Below are positions 26,034 through 34,272 of a DNA stretch of 64,000 nucleotides, piece after piece (the stretch's first letter is position 1; each line of letters starts with the position of its first letter). A program made the translations under genes and the position numbers. The notes beneath the pieces are model-generated. The model was not told the origin of the DNA. It saw only the letters and a program-made list of their open reading frames with translations, and did not search any database. The stretch comes from Levilactobacillus tongjiangensis (GTDB lineage: Bacteria; Bacillota; Bacilli; Lactobacillales; Lactobacillaceae), in the NCBI RefSeq assembly GCF_003946345.1, contig NZ_RHNY01000003.1, positions 1 to 64,000 of the forward strand. Reading direction: 5' to 3'.

Positions 26034-27063
26034 ATGACGAATTGTCAAATCAAGTGTAACGTTTGCCCAAAGAAGACTTCTGCTGGAGACTTCCAGCAGA
26101 AGTCCTCGAATGGTCGATTGTCCAAGTTCGTGTTCTTTGGAAAGTATTCACGGATTAAACCATTAGTGTTTTCGTTTGTTCCTCGTTGCTGTGGCGAATG
26201 AGGATCTGGAAAGCAAACTGGAAGATCAATTTCATTTATCAATTCATGATGTTTCGCAAACTCAGTTCCTCAATCAGGTGTAAGGGTCTTGACTCGCTTC
26301 AGAGCTACTTCTGCTAAAAGGTTGAGGATAGCTTGATAAACAAATTGTGAATTGATCTTGGGAACACGTTGAGACGGAAGAAAACTAGATTTACGATCTA
26401 CTATGGTTAATAACGCGAAACGCCCTGTTTTTCCACGAACAGTATCTCCTTCCCAATGTCCAAAACGACTGCGATTCTCAACTGATAATGGTCGGTCGTG
26501 GATTGAAGTGGCGTCGTTAAAAAGTCCACGATGTTTGTTGACCGTCCCTTTAACCTTACGTATTTTCCTATGATGCCGTAGCTTACGCGCAATCCCACGA
26601 TAAATCGTGTTGTAGCTAATAATACAGCTACTATTCTCGTGAGATAATCGGCCTGAAATCTGTTCAGGCAATCAATGATACTTGATAATGCATTTTATAA
26701 CGAATTATCGAACTCCTGAGTCACTTAAAATTTTTGGACGGCGACTCTTGATTCGCTGCTGTTGGCAGGCCTTCTGTGCTTGTACCACCGAATACTTTTC
26801 ATGCCCGTCATTGCGCTGGATTTCTCTTGAAATAGTAGCTTTAGAACACCCAATTTCGGCTGATATTTCTTGGTATGATCGTTTTAATCTCAGTCCAACA
26901 AGTATGATTTCACGGTCTTTTAAGTTAAGATGTCTATATAGGCTCATAGTCTGAGTTCTACTTGTAAGTGGTGTTGTGGTGATCCCATTTTACAAGGATT
27001 CAGACTATGAGTCTTCTTTTATGTCTTCTGACTACCGTTGCACTTCAATTGTAAATTCGTCAT
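26034..27063 (-). mobile_element. IS30-family insertion sequence, inactivated
   Basis: The element is about 1030 bp with imperfect 28-bp terminal inverted repeats: 26034-26061 begins ATGACGAATTGTCAAAT and 27036-27063 ends GTAAATTCGTCAT, matching at about 23 of 28 positions. It encloses one minus-strand transposase frame with three internal stop codons. No matching short target duplication was seen. A loose copy of one end lies at 34226-34246. Confidence 0.85.
26045..26947 (-). pseudogene. IS30 transposase, broken by three in-frame stops
   Basis: All pieces lie in one reading frame of 301 codons: an N-terminal HTH (LNLKDREIILVGLRLKRSYQ, then EISAEIGCSKATISREI), a DDE catalytic core (GHWEGDTVRGK, LLTIVDRKSSF, TPD-GTEF) and the NENTNGLIREYFPK end typical of IS30. 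Stops lie at 26705-26707, 26672-26674 and 26270-26272. Each can be explained by a single transition, for example TGG to TGA and CGA to TGA. The protein length is otherwise complete, so decay is recent or slow. Confidence 0.88.
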
Positions 27064-27175
27064 TCAAAAAGACAACAAAATTTGAATTCGAAATGATTAT
27101 TTTAAGATAAAAGTGCGTGTGATGAAGAGCTTATGTCTATTTCAATATAGAAAAAATATGTAAGCAACTTTCCAC

Positions 27176-27206
27176 TTGCCTTGAAGTACACATGAAGGTT
27201 TAACCT
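27176..27206 (+). promoter_or_regulatory. MerR-type promoter/operator 1
   Basis: TTGCCT (27176-27181), a 19-bp spacer with dyad CCTTGAAGT and ATGAAGG, and -10 TAACCT (27201-27206). The long spacer is the hallmark of MerR-activated promoters. It drives the NAD(P)-binding protein and merR genes. Confidence 0.7.
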
Positions 27207-27293
27207 AAGGTCATTCAAGTTTAAGCGTTGTTTTGAAAAACAGACCATCAGCGTGTCTAAACGTTGGTGGAATCAGATAAAGGAGTCTTTATA

Positions 27294-27947
27294 ATGCGTA
27301 AAAATGTCATGATTTTAGCAGCTAACGGCCAGATTGCTCGGTTAGTTGAAAGCCGAGTTCTAGCGAAAAAGGAATTTGCTGATGTTGATTTAACCCTATT
27401 CTTGCGGGATGCAAGTCGCTTACAAAGTTTGCAGGATAATCCCCGCGTGACCTTGGTTGAGGGGGACATTATCGATGAAACAGCCGTTAGTGCTGCCATG
27501 GCTGGACAAGACCTGGTCTTCGTAGCCGTCGTTGATTATGATCAACAAAATCGGTTGACCAAAAACGTGGTGGCGGCCATGCAAACGAACCACGTTTCCC
27601 GGGTGCTCTTCACTAACGTATTGGGCATCTACAATGAAGTTGGCGGTGAATTTGGCCGTTGGAATCTCGAGATGATTGGGGCTGGCATGGCACCTGCACG
27701 GCGGTCCGATGCTCTGTTGGCTGACTCAGGCTTAGACTACACGACGTTGCGGTTGCCGTGGTTGAATGACCGGGGCATTGCTTACACGGTAACGACCAAG
27801 GAGCAACCTTACAATGGGGTTTCGGGTTCTCGAGCCAGTGTGGCTGACGTGGTCTTGAAAATGATTGCCGATTCCACTCGCTACAGTCGTGATAGTATTG
27901 GCATGGCTGATCCCACAACCGAGGGTCAGAATCGTCCGGTTTATTAA
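27294..27947 (+). CDS. NAD(P)-binding oxidoreductase (NmrA/YwnB-like)
   Basis: A 217-residue Rossmann-fold protein of the atypical SDR group. It opens VMILAANGQIARLVESRVL with a degenerate glycine motif, followed by ARDASRLQSL-type and VEGDIID segments and YTTLRLPWLNDR. The ATG follows AAAGGAG; the frame starting at 27264 lacks a ribosome site. It sits just before merR and behind a MerR-type promoter, so it is probably induced with that regulon under redox or aldehyde stress (inference). Confidence 0.82.
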   Translation: MRKNVMILAANGQIARLVESRVLAKKEFADVDLTLFLRDASRLQSLQDNPRVTLVEGDIIDETAVSAAMAGQDLVFVAVVDYDQQNRLTKNVVAAMQTNHVSRVLFTNVLGIYNEVGGEFGRWNLEMIGAGMAPARRSDALLADSGLDYTTLRLPWLNDRGIAYTVTTKEQPYNGVSGSRASVADVVLKMIADSTRYSRDSIGMADPTTEGQNRPVY

Positions 27948-27972
27948 ACGGGTTTTAAGGAGTTGAATCAGG

Positions 27973-28413
27973 ATGAATATTAAAGAAGCTAGTGAAAAGA
28001 CGGGGGTCTCCTCTGCAGCAATTCGTTACTATGAAAAGGAGTCACTGATTCCGGCCATTGACCGAACCCCCGTGGGCAATCGGGACATTGATGACCGCAT
28101 TATTCGCCGAATTCGGTTCGTGACTCAGATGCGGAGTGCGGGGATGAGTGTTGAGAATCTGCGACGTTACATCCAATTGTTTGACGCGCAGGAGGACAAC
28201 GCTAAGGAACAAAAGGCGTTATTACAGGAACAATTGGCCGTTATGGAAGAAAAACGGGACGACCTGCAGGCGGCCATTGATCATCTGAATTACAAGCTCA
28301 ATCACTTCTATGACCACATGGAAGCCACCGAAGAGGAGCTCCGAACCTTGGAACGAGAGCATGCCGATAAGGTTACTAAACAGACGGATGATGATGACCG
28401 GAAACGATATTAG
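27973..28413 (+). CDS. MerR family transcriptional regulator
   Basis: A 146-residue MerR activator. The N-terminal winged helix reads IKEASEKTGVSSAAIRYYEKESLIP with the usual NRDIDDRIIRRIRFV continuation, then a long coiled coil (about residues 80-130) ending in an Asp/Lys-rich tail. It lacks the Cys ligands of metal-sensing members. It is co-transcribed with the oxidoreductase 25 bp upstream and is the only MerR gene in the window. Five promoters with its expected 19-bp spacer geometry lie within 8 kb, so it probably controls them. Confidence 0.9.
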   Translation: MNIKEASEKTGVSSAAIRYYEKESLIPAIDRTPVGNRDIDDRIIRRIRFVTQMRSAGMSVENLRRYIQLFDAQEDNAKEQKALLQEQLAVMEEKRDDLQAAIDHLNYKLNHFYDHMEATEEELRTLEREHADKVTKQTDDDDRKRY

Positions 28414-28600
28414 CCATGATTCACCAAGGTGTGCATCCGACCTATGGCGTAGCATAGTTCAAGCTGTTAATTGTTCTTAAATAAGCTTGAGATTTTGTTT
28501 CAGATTTGTTCGAAGATGGAAGAAATTAATAAGCCGTTATTCTTGTGATTCAGCTAGTAGATGTATATACTGAGATATACGAAATGAGGTGCGGTTAAAA

Positions 28601-28879
28601 ATGATGAAGTCATCTGTAAATGAACATATAATTGGTGAATTTGAAACCAGAAAAATTGGGAATTCTTTAGTCTTAACCGTTCCTAAAAAGGCCGGTATTG
28701 GCGAAAGAGAGAAGTATTTGTTGGTTAAAAAAGTCGATGGCTCCTTAGAGTATCGACCAGTGGAAAAAAACCCATGGTTAGCTGGTGAGTATGCGGATAT
28801 TGACTTTGAGGCCTTGAACAAAGATTTAAGTGGGTTTGCTAATGATTCATCAACCGGGCAGGAGAACGTCGAATGGTAA
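28601..28879 (+). CDS. MazE/PemI-like antitoxin
   Basis: A 92-residue protein with an AbrB-type swapped-hairpin DNA-binding start (EFETRKIGNSLVLTVPKKAGI) and an acidic C-terminal tail (DIDFEALNKDLSGF) that would wrap the toxin. The ATG pair at 28601 follows GAGGTGCGG; a GTG 12 bases earlier is less likely. It overlaps the toxin gene by seven bases, fitting a type II toxin-antitoxin operon that represses itself. Confidence 0.85.
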   Translation: MMKSSVNEHIIGEFETRKIGNSLVLTVPKKAGIGEREKYLLVKKVDGSLEYRPVEKNPWLAGEYADIDFEALNKDLSGFANDSSTGQENVEW

Positions 28880-29229
28880 CTTTGAAGCAAGGTGATATCA
28901 TTTTTATTGATGCAGAACCACACGCTGGTCATGAAGAAGGCAGCCACAATCCGCAAGATGGAAATATTCGACGGCCACTGGTCGTTATTTCAAACGATGC
29001 TTATAATGCCCAAACTAAGATGATTGTTGGTATGCCAGTTACTTCTAAGCTACTTACTGATCGACGGATTTTTTTGCCAATTGCTGACCCAACTAGTGGG
29101 GTTAAAGGGTCAATTATCACTTACATGATTCCTAATTATGACTATATAGCTAGGCACGCTGAGGTTGTTGGAAAAGTTACGTCAAGTGTGTTGGCGGACT
29201 TATTACAGCGCGCACATAGTATTTTTTAG
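28873..29229 (+). CDS. MazF/PemK-like mRNA interferase toxin
   Basis: A 118-residue PemK/MazF-fold endoribonuclease. The start LKQGDIIFIDAEPHAGHEEG, the RRPLVVISND strand and the MPVTSK strand are the conserved beta-barrel pieces; the Arg in RRPLVV and the Ser/Thr of PVTS match catalytic positions of the family. Coupled to its antitoxin by overlap. It would cleave mRNA at short motifs; the exact target is unknown. Confidence 0.87.
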   Translation: MVTLKQGDIIFIDAEPHAGHEEGSHNPQDGNIRRPLVVISNDAYNAQTKMIVGMPVTSKLLTDRRIFLPIADPTSGVKGSIITYMIPNYDYIARHAEVVGKVTSSVLADLLQRAHSIF

Positions 29230-29398
29230 ATGTCATTACTATGCCAAATTTAGTTAGTATGAAACGAATTAAGGGTAGTTACCTATCGGGTGGCTACTTT
29301 TTTCGATATGGCGACGCTAAACGATCATACCTGAGCCCAGCGAATTAAGCCCGTGTAATTGGATGGGTGACAATTTATTTTTAAAAATTTTCAAAGTA

Positions 29399-29442
29399 AA
29401 GGGGTGACAAATGACGGTTGGATTTCGTTAGTAAGAGTAGGC
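29399..29442 (+). repeat. Short repeat C, copy C2
   Basis: It shares GGGGTGACAAAT and TTTCGTTAGTAAGAGTA with 254-297. It lies upstream of the flavodoxin promoter. The surrounding 29230-29530 interval has no gene. Confidence 0.5.
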
Positions 29443-29466
29443 GGTCCAATTAATTCCGAAAATCCC

Positions 29467-29497
29467 TTGCCTTCAGCCTACTCGAAGCTTGTATGCT
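29467..29497 (+). promoter_or_regulatory. MerR-type promoter/operator 2
   Basis: TTGCCT, a 19-bp spacer and TATGCT, upstream of the flavodoxin. The dyad is weaker than in the other copies (CCTTCAG with CTCGAAGC). Confidence 0.5.
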
Positions 29498-29530
29498 AGA
29501 GGTAACACGTTAGATAAAGGAGATCTTTAT

Positions 29531-30004
29531 ATGGCAGCAGTGTTAATTGTCGATTATTCGTGGTCTGGAACTACCGCTAAAATGGCGGCGGCTTTACAGC
29601 AGGTAACGGGCGCCCAACTGGTTAATTTGACGGTGGCGCCAACCACTTTTGGGTCGGATATGTACGCGACGGCCGACATTGCCAATCAACAATTGGCGAG
29701 CGGACAGCTGCCCCAGTTGACTAATTCATTGCCTGATTTGAGTCAGTTTGACACTATTTTAGTTGGTGGGCCAGTTTGGTCAGCGAAGGTCTCGACACCG
29801 GTCCGGACTTTCCTTGGTAAGTTGAAAAATTATAAGGGAACCGTTGCGCCGTTTTATACGGATGCTGGTACTCCTGGTGGGTACGAGGCGGATTTTACCA
29901 AGCTATTGCCACATGCGACGGTTAAGCCGGGCATCGGCATGACCATCCAGGATCTTCAGCAGGCGGACGCGCAATTGACTACTTGGTGGGAACGGACGCT
30001 TTAA
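29531..30004 (+). CDS. Flavodoxin family protein
   Basis: A 157-residue flavodoxin-fold protein. The FMN phosphate loop reads YSWSGTTAKMA and the isoalloxazine loops include GGPVWSAKVSTPVR and TDAGTPGG. The ATG follows AAAGGAGATC; the frame 14 codons upstream overlaps the promoter. Role inferred: FMN electron carrier or quinone reductase in the MerR-controlled set. Confidence 0.88.
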   Translation: MAAVLIVDYSWSGTTAKMAAALQQVTGAQLVNLTVAPTTFGSDMYATADIANQQLASGQLPQLTNSLPDLSQFDTILVGGPVWSAKVSTPVRTFLGKLKNYKGTVAPFYTDAGTPGGYEADFTKLLPHATVKPGIGMTIQDLQQADAQLTTWWERTL

Positions 30005-30044
30005 ACAAGTGCTCCAGAAAATGTTAGCCAATGTGTAAAAGTGT

Positions 30045-30075
30045 TTGCCTTGAAGTGAACTTTAAGGTTTAAGCT
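30045..30075 (+). promoter_or_regulatory. MerR-type promoter/operator 3
   Basis: TTGCCT (30045-30050), 19-bp spacer with near-perfect dyad CCTTGAAGT-GA-ACTTTAAGG, and TAAGCT (30070-30075). Confidence 0.75.
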
Positions 30076-30108
30076 AGGTTTATCAGTTAAAAATTGGAGG
30101 ATGAATTT

Positions 30109-31152
30109 ATGAAAACAGCCGTGTTCGTTGAACCGGGTAAAGTTGAAGCCCAAGAGTTGCTTAAGCCAGAGGTGAAAAAACCGACCGACGCCGTGTTGAA
30201 AATTGTGCGCGCGTGTGTCTGTGGGTCCGATTTGTGGTGGTACCGGGGCATCAATGATCGTCAAAAGAATACGCCGGTGGGTCACGAAGCTATCGGTATC
30301 GTTGAAAGCGTGGGAGCTGACGTCACCAATGTCCAACCCGGTGATTTTGTGATTGCGCCATTCACCCATGGATGTGGTCACTGTGCGGCTTGTTTGGCGG
30401 GCTTCGACGGTAACTGTGAGAACGCGCGGACCGATGATGAAATCGTTGGTTACCAAGGAGAATACTTACGTTTCAAGAACGCTGACTGGGCCTTGGTCAA
30501 GGTTCCTGGCCAACCAAGTGACTACTCCGACGCACAATTGAATGACTTGTTGACGTTGGCTGACGTGATGGCCACGGGGTACCACGCTGCTGCCACCGCT
30601 GAAGTTAAAGCTGGCGATACGGTCGTGGTGATGGGCGACGGTGCCGTGGGCCTGTGCGGCGTGATTGCTGCCAAATTGCGCGGAGCTAAGCGCATTATTG
30701 CCATGAGTCGCCACGCTGACCGTCAGGCGCTGGCACAAGAATTTGGCGCTACCGACATCGTCGCTGAACGAGGTGACGAGGCCGTTCAACGAGTCATGGC
30801 GTTGACCGATGGCGCCGGTGCGGATGCTGTCCTGGAATGTGTTGGGACGGCACAATCTGTTGACACGGCCGTGAAGGTTGGCCGGGCTGGGGCCATAGTT
30901 GGTCGTGTTGGGGTACCGCAGAAGGCAGAAATGAATACCAATAATCTGTTCTGGAAGAACATTGGTCTGCGCGGGGGGATTGCTTCCGTGACGACGTATG
31001 ACCGGGCCGTGCTGTTGGATGCCGTCTTAAAGGGCGAAATTCATCCAGGCAAGGTCTTCACGAAGCGCTTTGACCTCGACCACGTGGCCGAAGCTTACGC
31101 TGCAATGGATAAGCGTGAGGCCATCAAGTCATTATTGGTGATTAGTGACTAA
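30109..31152 (+). CDS. Zinc-dependent alcohol dehydrogenase family protein
   Basis: A 347-residue MDR-superfamily enzyme. The catalytic zinc site is seen in CVCGSDLW and GHEAIG, structural-zinc cysteines in HGCGHCAACLAGFDGNC, and the Rossmann motif VVMGDGAVGLCG. The ATG follows TTGGAGG. A strong MerR-type promoter lies directly upstream. By analogy with AdhR-controlled enzymes of Firmicutes it may reduce toxic aldehydes; the substrate is unproven. Confidence 0.9.
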   Translation: MKTAVFVEPGKVEAQELLKPEVKKPTDAVLKIVRACVCGSDLWWYRGINDRQKNTPVGHEAIGIVESVGADVTNVQPGDFVIAPFTHGCGHCAACLAGFDGNCENARTDDEIVGYQGEYLRFKNADWALVKVPGQPSDYSDAQLNDLLTLADVMATGYHAAATAEVKAGDTVVVMGDGAVGLCGVIAAKLRGAKRIIAMSRHADRQALAQEFGATDIVAERGDEAVQRVMALTDGAGADAVLECVGTAQSVDTAVKVGRAGAIVGRVGVPQKAEMNTNNLFWKNIGLRGGIASVTTYDRAVLLDAVLKGEIHPGKVFTKRFDLDHVAEAYAAMDKREAIKSLLVISD

Positions 31153-31194
31153 TAAGCTGACGGGGCGGCAAAAAATGTTGCAATAATAGTGCGG

Positions 31195-31255
31195 AAAACT
31201 CACGATGACAGCTGGAGGAAAGGACTTCATTTAATTGTCATTGTGAGTTTTTGAA
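31195..31255 (+). terminator. Terminator after the alcohol dehydrogenase
   Basis: AAAACTCACGATGACA pairs with TGTCATTGTGAGTTTTT across a large loop. Confidence 0.7.
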
Positions 31256-31352
31256 GTTGATAGTTGTTTTCAAATAGAAAAGCAAAGCTTAAACAAGAAA
31301 ATCTATAATTCGTAGAAAGCTCTATTTCAGAAATATATGATATAATTGTGAT

Positions 31353-31712
31353 ATGGAGAAGATAGTGTTTCAATCTTATAAGCGTCCCAATGGGCACGAT
31401 GAGTTTATAGAGTGGCTGAGAAAACTACCTAAAAAAGACAGAGCAAAATTATTACAAACAATTGCCAAGATTGAAGAAAACGGTTTGCTCCCAGCTCAGC
31501 GTTTGCAATGGGTTAAAAAAGTAGATTTTAATTTATACGAAATAAGAAGCAAAATTGGTTCTAATATTCAGCGAGCGTTGTATTTTCATATTGTGCAAGG
31601 TAAGTATGTAATTACGCATGGTTTTACAAAGAAAACGCAAAAAACACCAGAGCACGAATTACAACATGCTAAAGACTTGCGGAAGGAGTGGCTTGAAAAT
31701 CATGAAAATTGA
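31353..31712 (+). CDS. RelE/HigB-like toxin
   Basis: A 119-residue basic protein of the phage Gp49-like/HigB toxin group: FIEWLRKLPKKDRAKLLQTIAKIEENG, then LYEIRSKIGSNIQRALYFHI and ITHGFTKKTQKTPEHELQHA. The conserved Arg in IQRALYF and the KKTQKTP loop are family marks. It overlaps the antitoxin gene by 11 bases, in toxin-first order typical of HigBA. It would cut mRNA on the ribosome. Confidence 0.88.
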   Translation: MEKIVFQSYKRPNGHDEFIEWLRKLPKKDRAKLLQTIAKIEENGLLPAQRLQWVKKVDFNLYEIRSKIGSNIQRALYFHIVQGKYVITHGFTKKTQKTPEHELQHAKDLRKEWLENHEN

Positions 31713-31968
31713 TGACTTGATTCAAGAGGAGTTAAAAGATCCTGAATTTGCAGCGGCATATCGTGATGAGGGTGAACTCTTAGATACGGCCATGGCACTT
31801 TATCATGCTAGGGAATCTGCAGGATTAACGCAAGCCGAACTTGCTGAACGTGCTGCAACTACACAAGCCACTATTGCTCGAATTGAGCGTGGCGATAATG
31901 TTTCGTTTACTAAGTATGCGCAAATTGCGCATGCCCTGGGGAAAAAACTGAAAGTTAGTTTTGAATAA
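31702..31968 (+). CDS. XRE-family antitoxin (HigA-like)
   Basis: An 88-residue antitoxin. The helix-turn-helix reads AGLTQAELAERAATTQATIARIE in the C-terminal half, with an acidic N-terminal segment (IQEELKDPEFAAAYRDEGE) that likely covers the toxin. The ATG reading MKIDDL follows GGAAGGAG; longer frames start inside the toxin gene. A terminator follows. Confidence 0.88.
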   Translation: MKIDDLIQEELKDPEFAAAYRDEGELLDTAMALYHARESAGLTQAELAERAATTQATIARIERGDNVSFTKYAQIAHALGKKLKVSFE

Positions 31969-32026
31969 ACTGATAATTCATGATTTAGTCAGGACTCAAT
32001 TAGTAATTAAAATACTGGCTTATTAG

Positions 32027-32057
32027 TAAAAAGCACGCTGATTGGCGTGTTTTTTTA
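32027..32057 (+). terminator. Terminator after the HigBA-like operon
   Basis: AAAAAGCACGC pairs with GCGTGTTTTTTT. Confidence 0.85.
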
Positions 32058-32108
32058 CTGATTTTAATTATTAGGTTATTAGTTAGTAAATAGTAGTTGT
32101 TAATAACC

Positions 32109-32699
32109 CTAGAGTGTAAACGTCCGCAAAACCTGTTGTCGTTGAGCCAACGACTTTTTCTCAACTTGAGCGAAGTTGTGCCACTTAAAGTGCCAGAGCC
32201 GCGTTTTCAGGAAGGTCCCCCGGAACAGGAGCTTGGCAAGTGGTGCCCCAAATAGCAGGCGGTAAGCCCAATTGGGGGTGCTCATGGTCGTGATAATGTC
32301 GACCTTAGGTTGCTTGGTCAGTTTGGTCTGCATATTATCGGCCTGATAGAGCTGGCCCTTGGCATAGACCTTGTCGAGAAAGCCCTTAGTCATGGCTGGC
32401 ATGACTTCCCACCAGACTGGGAACATGAAGATGATGCGGTCCGCGGCGAGCAAGCGTTGTTGGTAATCGGCAACTTGGGGGTCGATTGGCTGGCCCCGCC
32501 GCCAGTTACTCAGGTCGTCCGCGGACATCACGGGATTAAAACCGTCCGCGTGTAGGTCGATGAGATCGACATCGTTATTTTCCTGATGAAGTTGGGCAGT
32601 AACTTGTTTGAGGAGGGCTGCTAAAAAGGAACGGTGGTGTGGCACGTTGTCGCCAGCGGTGGCGGTGTATGGGTGATCAAAGATAATGACAGTTTTCAT
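32109..32699 (-). CDS. NAD(P)H-dependent oxidoreductase (flavodoxin-like fold)
   Basis: A 196-residue FMN reductase of the MdaB/KefF-like group. It opens MKTVIIFDHPYTATAGDN and has FMFPVWWEVMPAMTKGFLDKVYAKG, the conserved flavin-binding loop. The ATG follows GAGGT; the longer upstream frame lacks a ribosome site. It is divergent from a Crp-type regulator over about 100 bp and probably controlled by it. Likely quinone or nitro reduction. Confidence 0.88.
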   Translation of the reverse strand: MKTVIIFDHPYTATAGDNVPHHRSFLAALLKQVTAQLHQENNDVDLIDLHADGFNPVMSADDLSNWRRGQPIDPQVADYQQRLLAADRIIFMFPVWWEVMPAMTKGFLDKVYAKGQLYQADNMQTKLTKQPKVDIITTMSTPNWAYRLLFGAPLAKLLFRGTFLKTRLWHFKWHNFAQVEKKSLAQRQQVLRTFTL

Positions 32700-32799
32700 A
32701 GTTAAGACCTCGTTTTTAGTGAATAAAGAGAGTATAAGTGAGGGGGAGCCCCGCGGCATTAACATTTGTTAATTGCGCAGATTGAAGGAGGAGACCGTG

Positions 32800-33369
32800 A
32801 TGGAAATACCCGCATATTTAGCCCAAAAGTTACCAGAAATTGGTGAGCACTGGTCGGAACTTCACGACCTGTTCATCTCTAAGTCAATCCCGGCAGACAC
32901 GACTTTGGTGGCGGAGGGGGACGTTGCCACCGAACTCTTTATTGTGACGAACGGGGCCCTGCGTCTCTGGCATAATAGCGATGGGCGGGATATCACCTTG
33001 CAATTTTTCTTTGAAAATCAGGTCGTCTCGTCCTTTGAAAGCTTTTATCTAAATCAACCCAGTGGTTTTTCCATTGAGAGTTTTGAAGATACGCAGGTGT
33101 TAATTCTGCCAAAGGCGGCGTTTGATCAGATTCGGCAGCGTTATCCTACGATTGAACCAGCCATTACGCGTTTTATTTGCGAGCGGTTCATCGCCTATCG
33201 CAACATCTTTTTTGACCAAATACAGTACTCACCAGCGAAACGCTATCAGCAACTAGTTAACGATGAGCCGGAGATTCTGGAGCGCGTCCCGCTGCGGTTG
33301 GTGGCGTCGTACCTGGGGATGACGCCGGTATCGCTGAGTCGGATTCGTACGCGGCTAAAGGAAAAGTGA
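32800..33369 (+). CDS. Crp/Fnr family transcriptional regulator
   Basis: A 189-residue regulator with an N-terminal cyclic-nucleotide-binding-like barrel (about residues 25-115; ADTTLVAEGDVATELFIVTNG) and a C-terminal winged helix (VPLRLVASYLGMTPVSLSRIRTRL). It lacks the Cys cluster of oxygen-sensing Fnr. The ATG follows AAGGAGGAG. Its divergent partner is a flavin reductase, the usual target for this type. Confidence 0.87.
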   Translation: MEIPAYLAQKLPEIGEHWSELHDLFISKSIPADTTLVAEGDVATELFIVTNGALRLWHNSDGRDITLQFFFENQVVSSFESFYLNQPSGFSIESFEDTQVLILPKAAFDQIRQRYPTIEPAITRFICERFIAYRNIFFDQIQYSPAKRYQQLVNDEPEILERVPLRLVASYLGMTPVSLSRIRTRLKEK

Positions 33370-33405
33370 TGTAATGAGTTCATCTTGGGTACCTCTTAGG
33401 AATAA

Positions 33406-33565
33406 TCAAACCGAGCCGAAGGACCGCTTTTCAGGCCGTAGGCGTTCTCCACAGCAGGCGGAATCTCTGACAACCGCGGGTGGCCGGGTGAGACCAATTG
33501 TAAGTCTATGACGTCTGTCTATTCTTGACTTGATAACGATTTTCGAACTTTCAACTTTTAGTGAT
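33406..33565 (-). repeat. Intergenic repeat family A, copy A2 (truncated)
   Basis: On the minus strand it holds the shared upstream extension (33472-33565) and the first half of the core, including CCTGCTGTGGAGA and GCGGTCCTTCGGCTCGG. It breaks off near the stop of the Crp-type gene, so the second half and closing stem are missing. Confidence 0.8.
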
Positions 33566-33572
33566 TAACTAA

Positions 33573-33633
33573 AAACAACAACCAACCCACGGATTCAGTA
33601 TGCAGAATCTGTGGGTTGGTTGTTGTTTTAATA
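33573..33633. terminator. Long bidirectional terminator hairpin
   Basis: AACAACCAACCCACGGATTC pairs with GAATCTGTGGGTTGGTTGTT around an eight-base loop. It ends the YoeB gene on the minus strand and could end the Crp-type gene. Confidence 0.88.
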
Positions 33634-33885
33634 ATGGTCTCGGACTGAGAAGATATAGAGGGTATCCTCTGAGACTTGATAAATTAAGTGATGCTCACTG
33701 GTAATTCGGCGAGACCATTTACCAGTCAACTCGAATTTTAGAGGTTCAGGTTTTCCAATTCCCGAAAAAGGATGACAATCAACGTCTTTGATTACACGGT
33801 TAATCCGTTTTATCATCGCCTTATTTCCCGTATCATGCCAATACATATAATCTGCCCAGGCATCATCGGACCAAGTTTTATTCAT
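33628..33885 (-). CDS. YoeB-like toxin
   Basis: An 85-residue Txe/YoeB-family mRNA interferase. The conserved start TWSDDAWADYMYWHD, the centre INRVIKDVDCHPFSGIGKPEPLK and the catalytic end WSRRITSEHHLIYQV with a C-terminal SVRDHY are all present. It overlaps the antitoxin gene by eight bases. It cleaves mRNA in the ribosomal A site in known members. Confidence 0.93.
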   Translation of the reverse strand: MNKTWSDDAWADYMYWHDTGNKAMIKRINRVIKDVDCHPFSGIGKPEPLKFELTGKWSRRITSEHHLIYQVSEDTLYIFSVRDHY

Positions 33886-34147
33886 GATCGGTTTCCTCGA
33901 TTAAAGGATGGTTTTCAAACTTTCCGGCTGAGAGCTGCTGGTTGCCGCGCTTGATTTTATCCATAAGATAAGAATTAGCAGTTATTTTTGCGGTTTCAAT
34001 GAGCGAATCGTATTCTTCGACGGATAAGACAACAACATCATCTTTAGAATCCTTGGTAGTCACGATTAAAGGCTCTGAATCGTCGTTAACACTTTTTAGA
34101 TGGGACTTTAAATTTTGACGAAAATTCGAGTAATTAACAGCTTGCAA
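33878..34147 (-). CDS. YefM-like antitoxin
   Basis: An 89-residue Phd/YefM-family antitoxin opening with AVNYSNFRQNLKSHLKSVNDD and DVVVLSVEEYDSL. The start is the TTG after AGAGGAGGG; a longer frame reads through the ribosome site and is rejected. The acidic C-terminus would neutralise YoeB. The pair probably represses its own promoter. Confidence 0.9.
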   Translation of the reverse strand: MQAVNYSNFRQNLKSHLKSVNDDSEPLIVTTKDSKDDVVVLSVEEYDSLIETAKITANSYLMDKIKRGNQQLSAGKFENHPLIEETDHE

Positions 34148-34225
34148 GTTTATCCCTCCTCTTATGTACAACAAACTGTACAACTGACTCGTTCGAAAAA
34201 CAATTGTTATGCCTCACTATCCTAT

Positions 34226-34246
34226 GTTGCACTTGATTTGACAATT
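34226..34246. repeat. Solo end of the IS30 element
   Basis: GTTGCACTTGATTTGACAAT is nearly identical to the reverse complement of the left terminal repeat at 26034-26061. No transposase sequence adjoins it, so it is a leftover of a past insertion or deletion. Confidence 0.65.
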
Positions 34247-34272
34247 GAGGGAAAATATTTTCCAAATATCCC

